A stretch of DNA of 64,000 bases, from NCBI GenBank assembly GCA_001282665.1, contig LN874946.1, forward strand, positions 66,923 to 130,922, in the 5' to 3' direction. The notes beneath the pieces are model-generated. The model saw only the letters and a program-made list of their open reading frames with translations, had not been told where the DNA came from and did not search any database. The DNA is from Clostridiales bacterium mt11. GTDB lineage: Bacteria > Bacillota > Clostridia > Tissierellales > Tepidimicrobiaceae. Shown here piece after piece: positions 17,941 to 26,531 of this stretch (positions within the stretch are counted from its first letter, which is position 1; each line of letters opens with the position of its first letter). Position numbers and translations under genes: made by a program.

Positions 17941-19082
17941 AATGTGCTAGTAAATCTTAAACTGGATAAGATTATCAATTATTTTTTAGAAAAAAGGATA
18001 CCCCTTAAGAAAATGATTTGGATATATTATCCGAATATAAGTTCTTTAATGTGTCCTAGATTTATGTTATTACCTAATATCTTATTAATGCTGTAACAGA
18101 GGTTATGAGCTAAAATCTTTGTTCTAAGCCTTGTAATAAGACCCAATAAAGATTTTGATAAGACTTTATTGATATTTAGTTGCTCCGTTAATTGTGAAAA
18201 AGTGGTTTCAATTCGTCTTCTAAGTTTAAAAATATGTTGACGAAGCCATTTAGGATGAGGGTTTTTAGTATTATCTCTTTTCATAAATATCAGCTGAATT
18301 CCTTTTTCAGTTTTTAAATCTGGAGATAAATACTTATTGATATACCCTTTATCACCTAGAATAGTTATATGATTATAACTCTCAACTAACTCCCATACAG
18401 CTTCTCTATCATCAATATTGGCTGGAGCAAGGACGAAATCTGTAACATAACCATCTACTGTAGTAAGAACATGTAGCTTGAAACCATAATAGGTTTCTTT
18501 TTTAGAAGCACAGTATCCATAAGCTGCATCAACTTTAAAGGATTTGTGAAAATGTGCTCTACCAAACTTGCATACAGGAATAGGAATACTATCTATAATT
18601 CTAGTCGATTGCTCTCGGTATCCTAAAATATAAGTAAGTTGTTTACGGATTCCATCAATCACTGCGTGTAAGGCTCTACGAGTTCTGTTAAATCTAGTTC
18701 TGTCACAGAACTTTGGGAACAAATCCTTTAAATTCTTTCTGCAGAACCCTAACCAAGCTTTTTCTGAATCAATGGTTAAGAGTTCACCAACGATACTAAT
18801 GGTAATTATTTCACTATCACTTAGGATAGCATCCTTGATATTTCGACGTTCCTTAATATGTGCTGGAGTAGTCTCCTGGTAAATATCGTCAATTAGGATA
18901 TAAATGACTGTAATAAAGTCTTTTAAATCAGTAATTTCTTTGATAGAATATTTATTAGTAAACTCTAGCATATGTTATCCTCCTATCTTGATTGGTTGTC
19001 AATGATAGGTTAACATAATTGCTGGAGTTTTTTATCTTGTAATTTTTGCTATTAATTTTAATTAAATTAACTAGCACAATAG
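17941..19082 (-). mobile_element. Insertion sequence of the IS982 type
   Basis: The element carries one transposase on the minus strand. Near-matching ends are seen: AATGTGCTAGTAAAT at 17941-17955 on the left and, read from the other strand, ATTGTGCTAGTTAAT ending at 19080 on the right, so the terminal repeat core is TGTGCTAGT. Exact ends and the target duplication could not be fixed; flanks show no clear direct repeat. It separates minE from the flavin lipoprotein gene. Confidence 0.75.
18027..18971 (-). CDS. IS982-family DDE transposase
   Basis: The intact 314-residue frame shows the DDE layout: the first Asp in TRIIDSIPIPVCKFGRA, an AYGYCASKKETYYGFKLHV core, a second Asp in TILGDKGYIN, and a Glu in KLRRRIETTFSQL. 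IS982 members share this order and size. It cuts and joins the element ends. No truncation is visible, so the element may be active. GGAGGATAAC precedes the ATG on the minus strand. An IS5-group assignment is possible but the D-Y-G-F-K-L-H context favours IS982. Confidence 0.88.
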   Translation of the reverse strand: MLEFTNKYSIKEITDLKDFITVIYILIDDIYQETTPAHIKERRNIKDAILSDSEIITISIVGELLTIDSEKAWLGFCRKNLKDLFPKFCDRTRFNRTRRALHAVIDGIRKQLTYILGYREQSTRIIDSIPIPVCKFGRAHFHKSFKVDAAYGYCASKKETYYGFKLHVLTTVDGYVTDFVLAPANIDDREAVWELVESYNHITILGDKGYINKYLSPDLKTEKGIQLIFMKRDNTKNPHPKWLRQHIFKLRRRIETTFSQLTEQLNINKVLSKSLLGLITRLRTKILAHNLCYSINKILGNNINLGHIKELIFG

Positions 19083-19141
19083 ATTAATATAGGAGGGTTT
19101 TCATAAGCATACCAATTATTTTAAATTATGGAGGGATACTA

Positions 19142-20002
19142 ATGAGGAAAAGGTTAGGTTTAATGGTTCTAGTCATAACATTAATTGCTTTAGTTTTCAC
19201 AGGCTGTGGTAAAAAAGAAAATACAGCTGGTGATAATGAGCCTAAAGAAATGCCAGTAGGTGAACTAAAAGATGGTAATTATTTAGTCAAAGTACCAGTT
19301 AGCGATCATGGTAACTACTCTATGGCTGAAATGGAAGTAAAGGATGGGGAAATTGCATCATTTAGTTATGTTGAAATCTTAGCAGATACGGGAGAAGAAA
19401 AAAATGAAGACAATTATAACTATCCAGAGGGACTACAAGTAATCAAAAACCTTAATGAACAGTTTAACGAAAAGAAAGATTTAAGCAAAATAGATTTTGA
19501 TGCTGTTTCAGGGGCTACTCATACTAAAGAAGGTTTTAAAGATATAGTTAACGAACTATTGGTTAAAGCTTCAAATGGTGAAACCTATGAGCCTATTTAT
19601 AAAGATGGCGAATACACTGCAAAAGCTGACGAAGCAAGTCATGGTTGGTTGGCAGAAATAAAAGTTATAGTTAGGGATGGACAAGTTGTTGGAGTAGATT
19701 ACGTTGAAGTAGCAGTAGAAGATACTGAAAGCAATAAAGTAGTTTTTGATGAAGATAAAAAACCTGTTATGGGTGATGATGGAAAACCTAAAACTGAACC
19801 AGTACAAGTTAAAGCAGGAGATATAAAATCAGTAGAAAATTACGCATACTTAGACTCCTTCGATGTAGTAAAAGGAGTTCAAAAACAAATAATTGACAAT
19901 AATGGTATTGAAAACCTAAACCTAGATGCAATAACTGGAGCTACAAATACAAGGACTACAATGATTGAATTAGCTGGGAAAGCATTAGAAAACGCAAAAT
20001 AA
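19142..20002 (+). CDS. Lipoprotein with two FMN-binding domains (PplA-like)
   Basis: An extracytoplasmic flavoprotein. The 286-residue product has a signal peptide and lipobox ending FTGC (Cys22), then two tandem FMN_bind domains (about residues 40-145 and 155-285). Each ends with a covalent FMN site: DAVSGATHT and DAITGATNT, with the acceptor Thr. The two-domain lipoprotein resembles Listeria PplA, which carries electrons from the membrane to extracellular acceptors. The next gene encodes ApbE, which attaches the FMN. GGAGGGATACTA precedes the ATG. The IS982 end lies about 60 bases upstream, so the original promoter may have been replaced. Confidence 0.88.
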   Translation: MRKRLGLMVLVITLIALVFTGCGKKENTAGDNEPKEMPVGELKDGNYLVKVPVSDHGNYSMAEMEVKDGEIASFSYVEILADTGEEKNEDNYNYPEGLQVIKNLNEQFNEKKDLSKIDFDAVSGATHTKEGFKDIVNELLVKASNGETYEPIYKDGEYTAKADEASHGWLAEIKVIVRDGQVVGVDYVEVAVEDTESNKVVFDEDKKPVMGDDGKPKTEPVQVKAGDIKSVENYAYLDSFDVVKGVQKQIIDNNGIENLNLDAITGATNTRTTMIELAGKALENAK

Positions 20003-20007
20003 GAATT

Positions 20008-20036
20008 AAACCCTAACGTCATGTTAGGGTTTTTCT
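20008..20036 (+). terminator. Terminator after the flavin lipoprotein gene
   Basis: AAACCCTAAC (20008-20017) and GTTAGGGTTT (20023-20032) form a perfect 10-bp stem with a 5-nt loop and a T tail. It lies between the lipoprotein gene and apbE, so apbE may be partly insulated or reached by read-through. Confidence 0.9.
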
Positions 20037-20063
20037 AAATATTAATCAGAGAGGATAGTTCAT

Positions 20064-21116
20064 ATGAAGTCAAAAAAGCCATTAGCATCTATAATAGTTG
20101 CTATAATAATATTAACTGTCACTGGTTGTACAGCCAATAAAAATCAAGAATCCCTTTCTAGGACTGAATTTTTAATGGATACGGTTATAACATTAAAAAT
20201 ATATGATAAACAGGACAAGAAGATCTTAGATGAAGCAGTTAACAGGCTCAAAGAAATTGAGGATAGAATGAGTACAACTATTGAGGCCAGTGATGTGAGC
20301 CAAATAAATAAAAATGCAGGAATAAAACCTGTAAAAGTACATGATGATGTGTATTATGTAATAGAAAGAGCTAAATATTTTGCTACAATAAGTGATGGTG
20401 CCTATGAACCTACTATAGGGCCTTTAGTAGATTTATGGAATATAACGGGTACCGATGAAAAGGAAAGGGATACTATTCCATCTAAAGCAGAAATTAAAGA
20501 GAAAATGGCTTTAGTAGATTATAGAGATTTGGAACTTATGGAAGATAATCTGGTATATTTGAATAAAAAAGATATGAAAATAGACTTAGGTGGTATAGTG
20601 AAAGGGTATGCCGCTGATGAAGTTAAGAGGATATTCTTAGAAAATGGAGTTAAATCTGCTATAATCGACTTAGGAGGTAATGTATATGCCTTAGGTCAAA
20701 AAGAGAATGGTGATATGTGGAGAATAGGAATACAGGATCCTTTTGATATTACAGGGTCCTATGTGGGAATACTAAATGTTAGGGATAAGTCCATAGTCAC
20801 ATCAGGGGATTATGAAAGATATTTTATATACAAAGGTGAAAGGTATCATCATATTATTGACTCTAAAACTGGTTATCCTTCAAAAAGTGAAGTTTCTGGG
20901 GTGAGTATAGTCTCAGATAAATCTATTGACGGAGATGCCCTATCTACAGCCTTATTTATTTTAGGTGTTGATAAAGGGATGGAGCTGGTAGAAAAATTAG
21001 AAGATGTCGATGCCATATTTATTACCAAACAAAAGGAGATTTACGCACCGAATAAATTAAAAAAGGATTTTACTTTGAAAAATAATAATTTTAAATTAAT
21101 AACAAATCCATACTAA
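20064..21116 (+). CDS. apbE: FAD:protein FMN transferase ApbE (lipoprotein)
   Basis: ApbE transfers FMN from FAD to a Thr in extracytoplasmic domains. The 350-residue protein has a lipobox ending VTGC (Cys22), then RTEFLMDTVITLKIYD, the DGAYEPTIGPLVDLWNI substrate segment, DLGGIVKGYAAD, HHIIDSKTGYPS, and the Mg-binding DKSIDGDALSTALFILG. All key regions are present. Likely substrates in this window are RnfD, RnfG and the neighbouring two-domain lipoprotein, which all show the S-[GA]-A-T site. It ends 47 nt before the next hairpin. Confidence 0.95.
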   Translation: MKSKKPLASIIVAIIILTVTGCTANKNQESLSRTEFLMDTVITLKIYDKQDKKILDEAVNRLKEIEDRMSTTIEASDVSQINKNAGIKPVKVHDDVYYVIERAKYFATISDGAYEPTIGPLVDLWNITGTDEKERDTIPSKAEIKEKMALVDYRDLELMEDNLVYLNKKDMKIDLGGIVKGYAADEVKRIFLENGVKSAIIDLGGNVYALGQKENGDMWRIGIQDPFDITGSYVGILNVRDKSIVTSGDYERYFIYKGERYHHIIDSKTGYPSKSEVSGVSIVSDKSIDGDALSTALFILGVDKGMELVEKLEDVDAIFITKQKEIYAPNKLKKDFTLKNNNFKLITNPY

Positions 21117-21127
21117 TATGGAATAAA

Positions 21128-21168
21128 ACCCACCTTTAATAAATATCATAATAATAGTTAAGGTGGGT
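21128..21168 (+). promoter_or_regulatory. Inverted repeat that masks the ribosome site of the M23-like gene
   Basis: ACCCACCTT (21128-21136) is complementary to AAGGTGGGT (21160-21168) across a 23-nt loop. The 3' arm contains the AAGGTGG ribosome-binding site of the next gene, whose ATG is at 21175. In RNA, the hairpin would hide that site. It could also act as a weak terminator after apbE. Confidence 0.6.
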
Positions 21169-21174
21169 GATTTT

Positions 21175-21858
21175 ATGAATAGGAGAAGATATTCCACTAA
21201 AAATAATGGCTTTCTCAATTTCATGAAAAGAAGGTTTCACTATAAAGTAAAGTTAAATCAAATTATTGCCGTCTTAATCATATTAGTCTTATTGCTTATT
21301 CTGAAAAGATTGAACAACAATACTTCATCTAATATAATACAGATAATCGATAAGGGTATTAATTATGAATTCAGTGTAAAAAAAGATGGCAAAATCATTT
21401 GGGATTATTGTAAAAAATTAATATCGCTACCAGAAAAGGCTTTAGCCGTATTGAATATAAAAGAAAATGATAAATATATACCACCCATAGAAGGAGCTAT
21501 ATATAGTCCTTTTGGAGAAGTGAAATATTTAGATGGGAGTACTTCTTTTAATAATGGGGTGGACGTCATACCGAAGGAAGACAAAGAACCAGTATCTATT
21601 GATAAAGGTGTAGTCTTAAAAGTTGAGGATAAAAATACAAAAGGATATTTTGTTACAGTTCAGAATGAAACTATGAGTACGGTATACGGATATTTGACTA
21701 AAGTCTATGTGAAAGAAGGAGAAAAGGTAGAACAAGGAACAAAAATAGGAACCCTTGGAACCAATAAAGATGGGAATAAGTATTTACATTTTGAAATATG
21801 GATAGATGAATCTCCAGTTAACCCATCGGATTATGTGAAGTTCATGAGAAAACTTTAA
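21175..21858 (+). CDS. Degenerate M23 peptidase-like membrane protein (SpoIVFA-like)
   Basis: The 227-residue protein has one N-terminal membrane helix (about residues 25-42) and a C-terminal LytM/M23 fold from about residue 100. The usual zinc site is incomplete: the canonical HxGxD region reads SFNNGVDV, with Asn where His is expected, while the later motif reads LHFEIW with a single His. This fits a non-catalytic regulator like SpoIVFA, which in Bacillus lies between minCD and rplU, the same position. No spoIVFB protease gene follows. ATG 21175 follows AAGGTGGG. SpoIVFA identity is inferred from context and fold. Confidence 0.7.
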   Translation: MNRRRYSTKNNGFLNFMKRRFHYKVKLNQIIAVLIILVLLLILKRLNNNTSSNIIQIIDKGINYEFSVKKDGKIIWDYCKKLISLPEKALAVLNIKENDKYIPPIEGAIYSPFGEVKYLDGSTSFNNGVDVIPKEDKEPVSIDKGVVLKVEDKNTKGYFVTVQNETMSTVYGYLTKVYVKEGEKVEQGTKIGTLGTNKDGNKYLHFEIWIDESPVNPSDYVKFMRKL

Positions 21859-21886
21859 AACTGTCTTAGACAGTTTTAATTTTTTC
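21857..21886 (+). terminator. Terminator after the M23-like gene
   Basis: AAAACTGTC (21857-21865) pairs with GACAGTTTT (21869-21877) around a 3-nt loop, followed by AATTTTTT. It overlaps the stop codon and separates this gene from the radical SAM gene. Confidence 0.85.
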
Positions 21887-21947
21887 TACTAAAAAACATG
21901 GAAAAGTGATAATATATTATGTACAGTACAAATGAAAGGTGATATTG

Positions 21948-23792
21948 ATGATAGATATTAAAAAATTTGATAAAGTACTAAATAAGGTAGAAAAACCTGC
22001 TAGATATATTGGCATGGAAAAGAATTCAGTTAAGAAGGATTTAAATAAAGTAAAGATTAAATTTGCCTTTGCATTTCCAGATATATATGAAGTAGGCATG
22101 TCCCATTTAGGTCTTCATATATTATATAATCTGTTAAATGATGAAGAAGATATTGCTTGTGAAAGGGTATTTGCTCCTTGGATTGATATGGAAAAGGAAA
22201 TGGAGAAGGAAAATATTCCTTTATATACCTTAGAAAATAAAGAGCCAATAAGCAATTTTGACTTTGTTGGCTTTACATTACAATATGAAATGAGTTATAC
22301 CAATATAATCAATATGCTCCACCTAGGCAATATTCCCATACTTTCAAAAGATAGAAAAGAAACAGATCCATTTATAATAGCGGGAGGTCCTTGTGGATAT
22401 AATCCAGAGCCTATTGCTGATATAATAGATTTTTTTGTAATAGGAGAGGGAGAAGAAGTTACCTTAGAAATATTGGAAAAATACAAAGAATTCAAAGAAA
22501 GTAAAAATAGTAGGGTAGACTTCTTAAAAGAAGTAAGTAAAATTGAAGGGGTGTATGTTCCAGAATTTTATCAGGTGAGTTATAAAGAAGATGGTACCAT
22601 AGATAAAATGGAGCCTATTATAGAAGGTATACCTAAAACCATAAAGAAAAGGATAATAAAGGATTTAGACAAAGTTTTTTTCCCAGATAAGTTAATAGTC
22701 CCATATATTGAAACGGTTCATGATAGGATTCCTCTAGAGATATTTAGAGGATGTACAAGAGGTTGTAGATTTTGTCAAGCAGGAATAATCTACAGACCAG
22801 TAAGGGAAAAATCTGTTGATAGCCTATTGGAGTCAGCAAAGAAATTAGTAGAAAATACAGGATATGAAAATATATCTTTAACTTCATTGAGCTCTTGTGA
22901 TTATTCACAACTTCAAGTATTGGTCTCGGAATTGATGAATAGATATGAAAAAGATAAGATAGGGGTATCTCTACCTTCTTTAAGGCTTGATTCCTTTAGC
23001 ATGGACATTCTAAAGGAAATCGAGAAGGTTAGGAAGTCAGGACTTACCTTTGCGCCAGAAGCAGGCAGCCAAAGGCTTAGGGATGTAATCAATAAAGGGA
23101 TTACAGAGGATGATTTGACTACAGCTGTTAGTTATGCTTTTAATGAAGGCTGGTCCACAATAAAACTGTATTTTATGATTGGACTTCCTACAGAAACTGA
23201 TGAAGATGTACTAGGGATTAAGGATTTAGGATATAAGGTTAAAGATATGTTCTTTAGTCAGCCAAAGGATAAGCGAAAGGGAAATTTAAAGGTAACACTA
23301 AGTGCATCATGTTTTGTACCTAAACCATTTACACCTTTCCAATGGGTAGGACAGGATTCCATAGATGAGTTTAATAGGAAGATCAACTTATTAAGAAATA
23401 GTATTCGGGATAAGAAGGTTACCTTTAACTATCATGATCCAAAGCTTAGCTATTTAGAGGCAGTACTTGCTAGGGGAGATAGAAGATTATCTAAAGCGTT
23501 GATTAAGGCTTGGGAGAAAGGTTGTAAATTTGATGGATGGTCAGAAAAATTTGATTTTGACAAATGGATTGAAGCTTTTGATGAAACTGGAATTGATGGA
23601 GATTTTTATGCACTAAGGGATAGAGATATTGAGGAAGTATTGCCTTGGGATTTTATTGATCCAGGAGTAACTAAAAAATACTTAATTAGTGAGTATGAAA
23701 ATGCAAAGAAAGAAGAATTAACTAGGGATTGCAGATTAGGTTGTACAGGATGCGGAATTAACAAATGTTTTACAGGTGGTGTATGCAAATGA
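21948..23792 (+). CDS. Radical SAM protein with N-terminal B12-binding-like domain (TIGR03960 type)
   Basis: The 614-residue protein has an N-terminal cobalamin-binding-like region with AFAFPDIYEVGMSHLGLHIL, then a radical SAM core with the cluster motif CTRGCRFCQAG, later TFAPEAGSQRLRDVINKG, and a Cys-rich tail (CRLGCTGCGINKCFTGGVC). Members are found beside a DUF2344 protein, RNase G and rplU, as here, but the reaction is not established; tRNA or rRNA modification is often proposed. ATG 21948 follows AAAGGTG. Its stop overlaps the next start by 4 nt, indicating a tightly coupled pair. Confidence 0.88.
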   Translation: MIDIKKFDKVLNKVEKPARYIGMEKNSVKKDLNKVKIKFAFAFPDIYEVGMSHLGLHILYNLLNDEEDIACERVFAPWIDMEKEMEKENIPLYTLENKEPISNFDFVGFTLQYEMSYTNIINMLHLGNIPILSKDRKETDPFIIAGGPCGYNPEPIADIIDFFVIGEGEEVTLEILEKYKEFKESKNSRVDFLKEVSKIEGVYVPEFYQVSYKEDGTIDKMEPIIEGIPKTIKKRIIKDLDKVFFPDKLIVPYIETVHDRIPLEIFRGCTRGCRFCQAGIIYRPVREKSVDSLLESAKKLVENTGYENISLTSLSSCDYSQLQVLVSELMNRYEKDKIGVSLPSLRLDSFSMDILKEIEKVRKSGLTFAPEAGSQRLRDVINKGITEDDLTTAVSYAFNEGWSTIKLYFMIGLPTETDEDVLGIKDLGYKVKDMFFSQPKDKRKGNLKVTLSASCFVPKPFTPFQWVGQDSIDEFNRKINLLRNSIRDKKVTFNYHDPKLSYLEAVLARGDRRLSKALIKAWEKGCKFDGWSEKFDFDKWIEAFDETGIDGDFYALRDRDIEEVLPWDFIDPGVTKKYLISEYENAKKEELTRDCRLGCTGCGINKCFTGGVCK

Positions 23793-24499
23793 ATTTAAGA
23801 GTTAAATTTACCAAAGAGAATTACTTAAAATATATATCCCATTTAGATTTAATGAGACTTTTTCAGAGGACTTTTAGAAGAGGAAATATTCCTATAAAAT
23901 ACTCAGAAGGATTTAATCCTCAACCTAAACTTTCCATAGCTAATCCTCTAGCTTTAGGAATATCCAGTGTTGAAGAGTATATGGATATAGAATTATATGA
24001 AAAGATGTCTACGGAAAATTTTATAAATAGAATGAATGAAGAATTACCTGAAGATATAAGAATATTAGATGCTAAATATATAGAAGGAGATAAATCTATT
24101 TCTTCTCTTATTAGCTGGAGTTATTATGAGATAGAGTTTAAATTATATAATTTAGAGAACAATGAAACATTAGAGAGATTAGTTAGGGATTGGTTAGGAG
24201 AAGATAAGATAGTAATCAAGAAGATAAAACACAAGGGTAAGAGAATCATTGAAAAGGATCAAGATATAAGGCCGTTAATTGGGAATGTAGTAGTCAATTC
24301 ACAATGCTCTATAGATGATTTACACTTAGTAAAGTTGAACTGCCTATTAAAAGCAGGGGACAACGGAAATTTGAAGCCTATAGATTTTATTAAAGCAATG
24401 GATAAGTATCTTAATATAGGTATTGATTTTGATACATTAAATATCAAAAGGATAGGATTATTTATGGAACATGAAGGTAAGATAGAATCACCACTGTAA
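23789..24499 (+). CDS. DUF2344 protein (TIGR03936 type)
   Basis: A 236-residue protein beginning MNLRVKFTKENYLKYISHLDLMRLFQR, followed by RGNIPIKYSEGFNPQPKLSIANPLALGISS, the hallmark DUF2344 block that resembles the radical SAM partner in some fused proteins. Function unknown; it probably acts with the upstream radical SAM protein, since the genes overlap by 4 nt (ATGA). It precedes RNase G by 15 nt, a neighbourhood conserved in clostridia. Confidence 0.87.
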   Translation: MNLRVKFTKENYLKYISHLDLMRLFQRTFRRGNIPIKYSEGFNPQPKLSIANPLALGISSVEEYMDIELYEKMSTENFINRMNEELPEDIRILDAKYIEGDKSISSLISWSYYEIEFKLYNLENNETLERLVRDWLGEDKIVIKKIKHKGKRIIEKDQDIRPLIGNVVVNSQCSIDDLHLVKLNCLLKAGDNGNLKPIDFIKAMDKYLNIGIDFDTLNIKRIGLFMEHEGKIESPL

Positions 24500-24514
24500 T
24501 ATGGGAGAGATATT

Positions 24515-25744
24515 ATGAATTATATTTTTATAGATTCAAAGAAGGACATTGAAAAGGTAGGTATTATTGAGAATGATAGACTTGTGGAGTTTTATACTGA
24601 TACAAAAGATGATAGGAAGCAAGTAGGCAATATATACAGAGGTAGAATAGTAAATGTATTACAAGGGATGGAAGCAGCATTTGTCGATATAGGTGAAGGT
24701 AAAAATGCCTATCTATATGTCAAAGATGCCTTACCTAAAAATTTAATGTATAAAAATACACCGGTAAAAATTGATGACATAGTTAAAAATGGAGAAGATA
24801 TAATAGTTCAGGTACTTAAAGAATCCTCGGAGAATAAAGGACCTAAAGTTACTACCCATATTACCTTACCAGGTAGATTTTTAGTATTGACTCCTTTCTC
24901 TAATAAAATAAACATTTCTAGGAAGATTCATGATGAAGATGAAATCAATAGATTGCAAGATGTTGGAAAGGAAATGCGAAAGGAAGATATGGGAGTTATA
25001 TTTAGGACTAAAGCTTTAGGGGTGGAAAAAGAGCTATTAATAGACGAGTATTATACACTTATCACCATATTTAAAAAAATTGAAAAGGAAAAAAATTTTT
25101 TGCCGTGTCCTAAGTTAATATATAAAGAGATGGACTTAGCTCATCAGATAGTGAGAGATGCTTTTACCGATAAGATTAACAAGATAGTCATAAATGATAA
25201 AGATAAGTATAATAGCTTGTTGAATTTTCAGGGTATAATATCTCCAAATCTAAAGGAAAAGTTGATTTATGACAAGGATTTTGATTCATCGTTACAAGAT
25301 AGTATTGAAAGAGAAATTCAAGCTGCATTGGAGAGGAATGTGACATTAGAAAGTGGAGGCTATATTGTAATTGATGAAACAGAGGCATTGACAGCTATTG
25401 ATGTAAATACGGGTAAATTTATTGGCAGTAAAAGTCTTGAGGATACTGTAGTAAAAACCAATTTATAAGCAGCTCTATAAATAGCTAAACAAATTAGGCT
25501 CAGAGATATTGGAGGGATAATAATAATAGACTTCATAGACATGAAGTCTAAAGATGACATATCTTTAGTTTTGGATGAGCTTGAACGAAGTTTAAGTTTA
25601 GATAGAAACAAAACTAATATTATAGGGATAACTAAACTAGGATTAGTTGAAATGACTAGAAAAAAAGTTAGAAATAGCCTTAGAACCAACTTTATAATGA
25701 AATGTCCATATTGTAATGGTAAAGGTAAAATTTTTAGAGATTAG
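24515..25744 (+). pseudogene. rng: Ribonuclease G/E-like gene interrupted by two in-frame TAA codons
   Basis: The 5' frame (24515-25468, 317 residues) holds the S1-like domain, the RNase H-like and 5'-sensor regions, and the first catalytic Asp in TEALTAIDVNTGKF. It then meets TAA at 25466-25468 and a second TAA at 25478-25480, both in the same frame. Family members read NLEAA-x-EIARQLRLRDLGG there, so both stops replace Glu. Beyond them the same frame continues intact (LRDIGGIIIIDFIDM, with the second catalytic Asp, and the zinc-link CPYCNGKGK) to 25744. The two catalytic Asp residues are thus split by the stops. No frameshift is needed. It could be a pseudogene, a readthrough gene, or a sequencing error. 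Confidence 0.85.
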
Positions 25745-25746
25745 TA

Positions 25747-25775
25747 TTGACAAAAGACCATAAATCTGTTAAAAT
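25747..25775 (+). promoter_or_regulatory. Promoter of the rplU ribosomal protein operon
   Basis: TTGACA (25747-25752), a 17-base spacer, and TAAAAT (25770-25775) give a near-consensus vegetative promoter. It starts 3 bases after the RNase G stop and feeds the L21 leader. Confidence 0.8.
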
Positions 25776-25782
25776 TTTTGGT

Positions 25783-25858
25783 TGTAGGTAGCCGCTCAAT
25801 GTGGGTTTAAAGCATAGTCACCTAACATTGGCGAGACTGGTTAGAGGAGGTGCAAGTG
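25783..25858 (+). promoter_or_regulatory. L21 ribosomal protein leader
   Basis: Between the promoter and rplU lies a structured 5' leader with the characteristic GTAGCCGCTC, TGGGTTTAAAGC and CACCTAACATTGGCGAGACTG segments of the L21 leader found before rplU-prp-rpmA in Firmicutes. It is thought to give autoregulation by L21. Exact ends are approximate. Confidence 0.8.
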
Positions 25859-25861
25859 ATA

Positions 25862-26173
25862 ATGTACGCTGTAATTGAAACAGGTGGAAAACAATACAAA
25901 GTTCAAGAAGGAGATACTGTATTTGTTGAAAAAATCAATACAGAAGAAGGTGGCAAATTAGACTTTACAAAAGTTCTTCTTGTTGCTAAGGAAGAAGATT
26001 TAGTTGTTGGTAAACCTTATGTTGAAGGTGCTAAGGTAGAAGCAACTGTATTGGAACAAGGAAAAGCAAAGAAGATTGTTGTGTTCAAGTATAAGTCTAA
26101 AAAGAATTATAGAAAGAAACAAGGACATCGCCAACCTTATACAAAAGTAAAGATTGAAAAGATTGTTGGTTAA
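25862..26173 (+). CDS. rplU: 50S ribosomal protein L21
   Basis: The protein begins MYAVIETGGKQYKVQEGD and has the family KNYRKKQGHRQPYTKVKI C-terminus, giving 103 residues from ATG 25862, the usual length. L21 binds 23S rRNA. A strong GGAGGT lies upstream. It heads the rplU-prp-rpmA operon under the L21 leader. Confidence 0.97.
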   Translation: MYAVIETGGKQYKVQEGDTVFVEKINTEEGGKLDFTKVLLVAKEEDLVVGKPYVEGAKVEATVLEQGKAKKIVVFKYKSKKNYRKKQGHRQPYTKVKIEKIVG

Positions 26174-26177
26174 TAAA

Positions 26178-26528
26178 GTGATTAAGGTAAAAATATTTAA
26201 AGATAAAAAAAATGGTTTTATTGAAAGATATAATATCTCGGGACATGCTGGATATGATGTTAAGGGACAGGATATAGTATGTGCTGCTGTTTCAGCTCTT
26301 GCACAGACTGTATTGATTTCTTTAGTAGAAGTTTGCGGTATTAATGAAGAGAAAATAGATTATCTTATAGACGAAGGAAAAGGACTTTTAAGCGTGAAAG
26401 TACCGAAAACCATAGATATAGATACTAGAAACAGAGCAGAGATTGTGCTTAGAGTTTTAGAAGTAGGAATAAAATCTATTATTGAAAATTACCCAGAGTA
26501 TGTGACTCTCGAATATGGGGAGGTGTAG
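26178..26528 (+). CDS. prp: Ribosomal-processing cysteine protease Prp
   Basis: Prp removes an N-terminal extension from L27. The protein of about 116 residues has the catalytic His in YNISGHAGYD and Cys in QDIVCAAVSALAQT. The GTG at 26178 lies 5 nt after rplU; no clear ribosome site is seen, suggesting coupling to rplU. Its likely substrate is encoded directly downstream: L27 here starts with the Prp-type extension ending in LQLFA. Confidence 0.92.
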   Translation: MIKVKIFKDKKNGFIERYNISGHAGYDVKGQDIVCAAVSALAQTVLISLVEVCGINEEKIDYLIDEGKGLLSVKVPKTIDIDTRNRAEIVLRVLEVGIKSIIENYPEYVTLEYGEV

Positions 26529-26531
26529 AGA

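Noticed and set aside
21175..21858. Active M23 peptidase
   Set aside because: The first zinc-binding His is replaced by Asn and the second motif has one His, so catalysis is unlikely.
25541..25744. RNase G tail as a separate gene from the ATG at 25541
   Set aside because: It would begin after the second catalytic Asp and lacks a convincing ribosome site; it is the rest of the interrupted gene.
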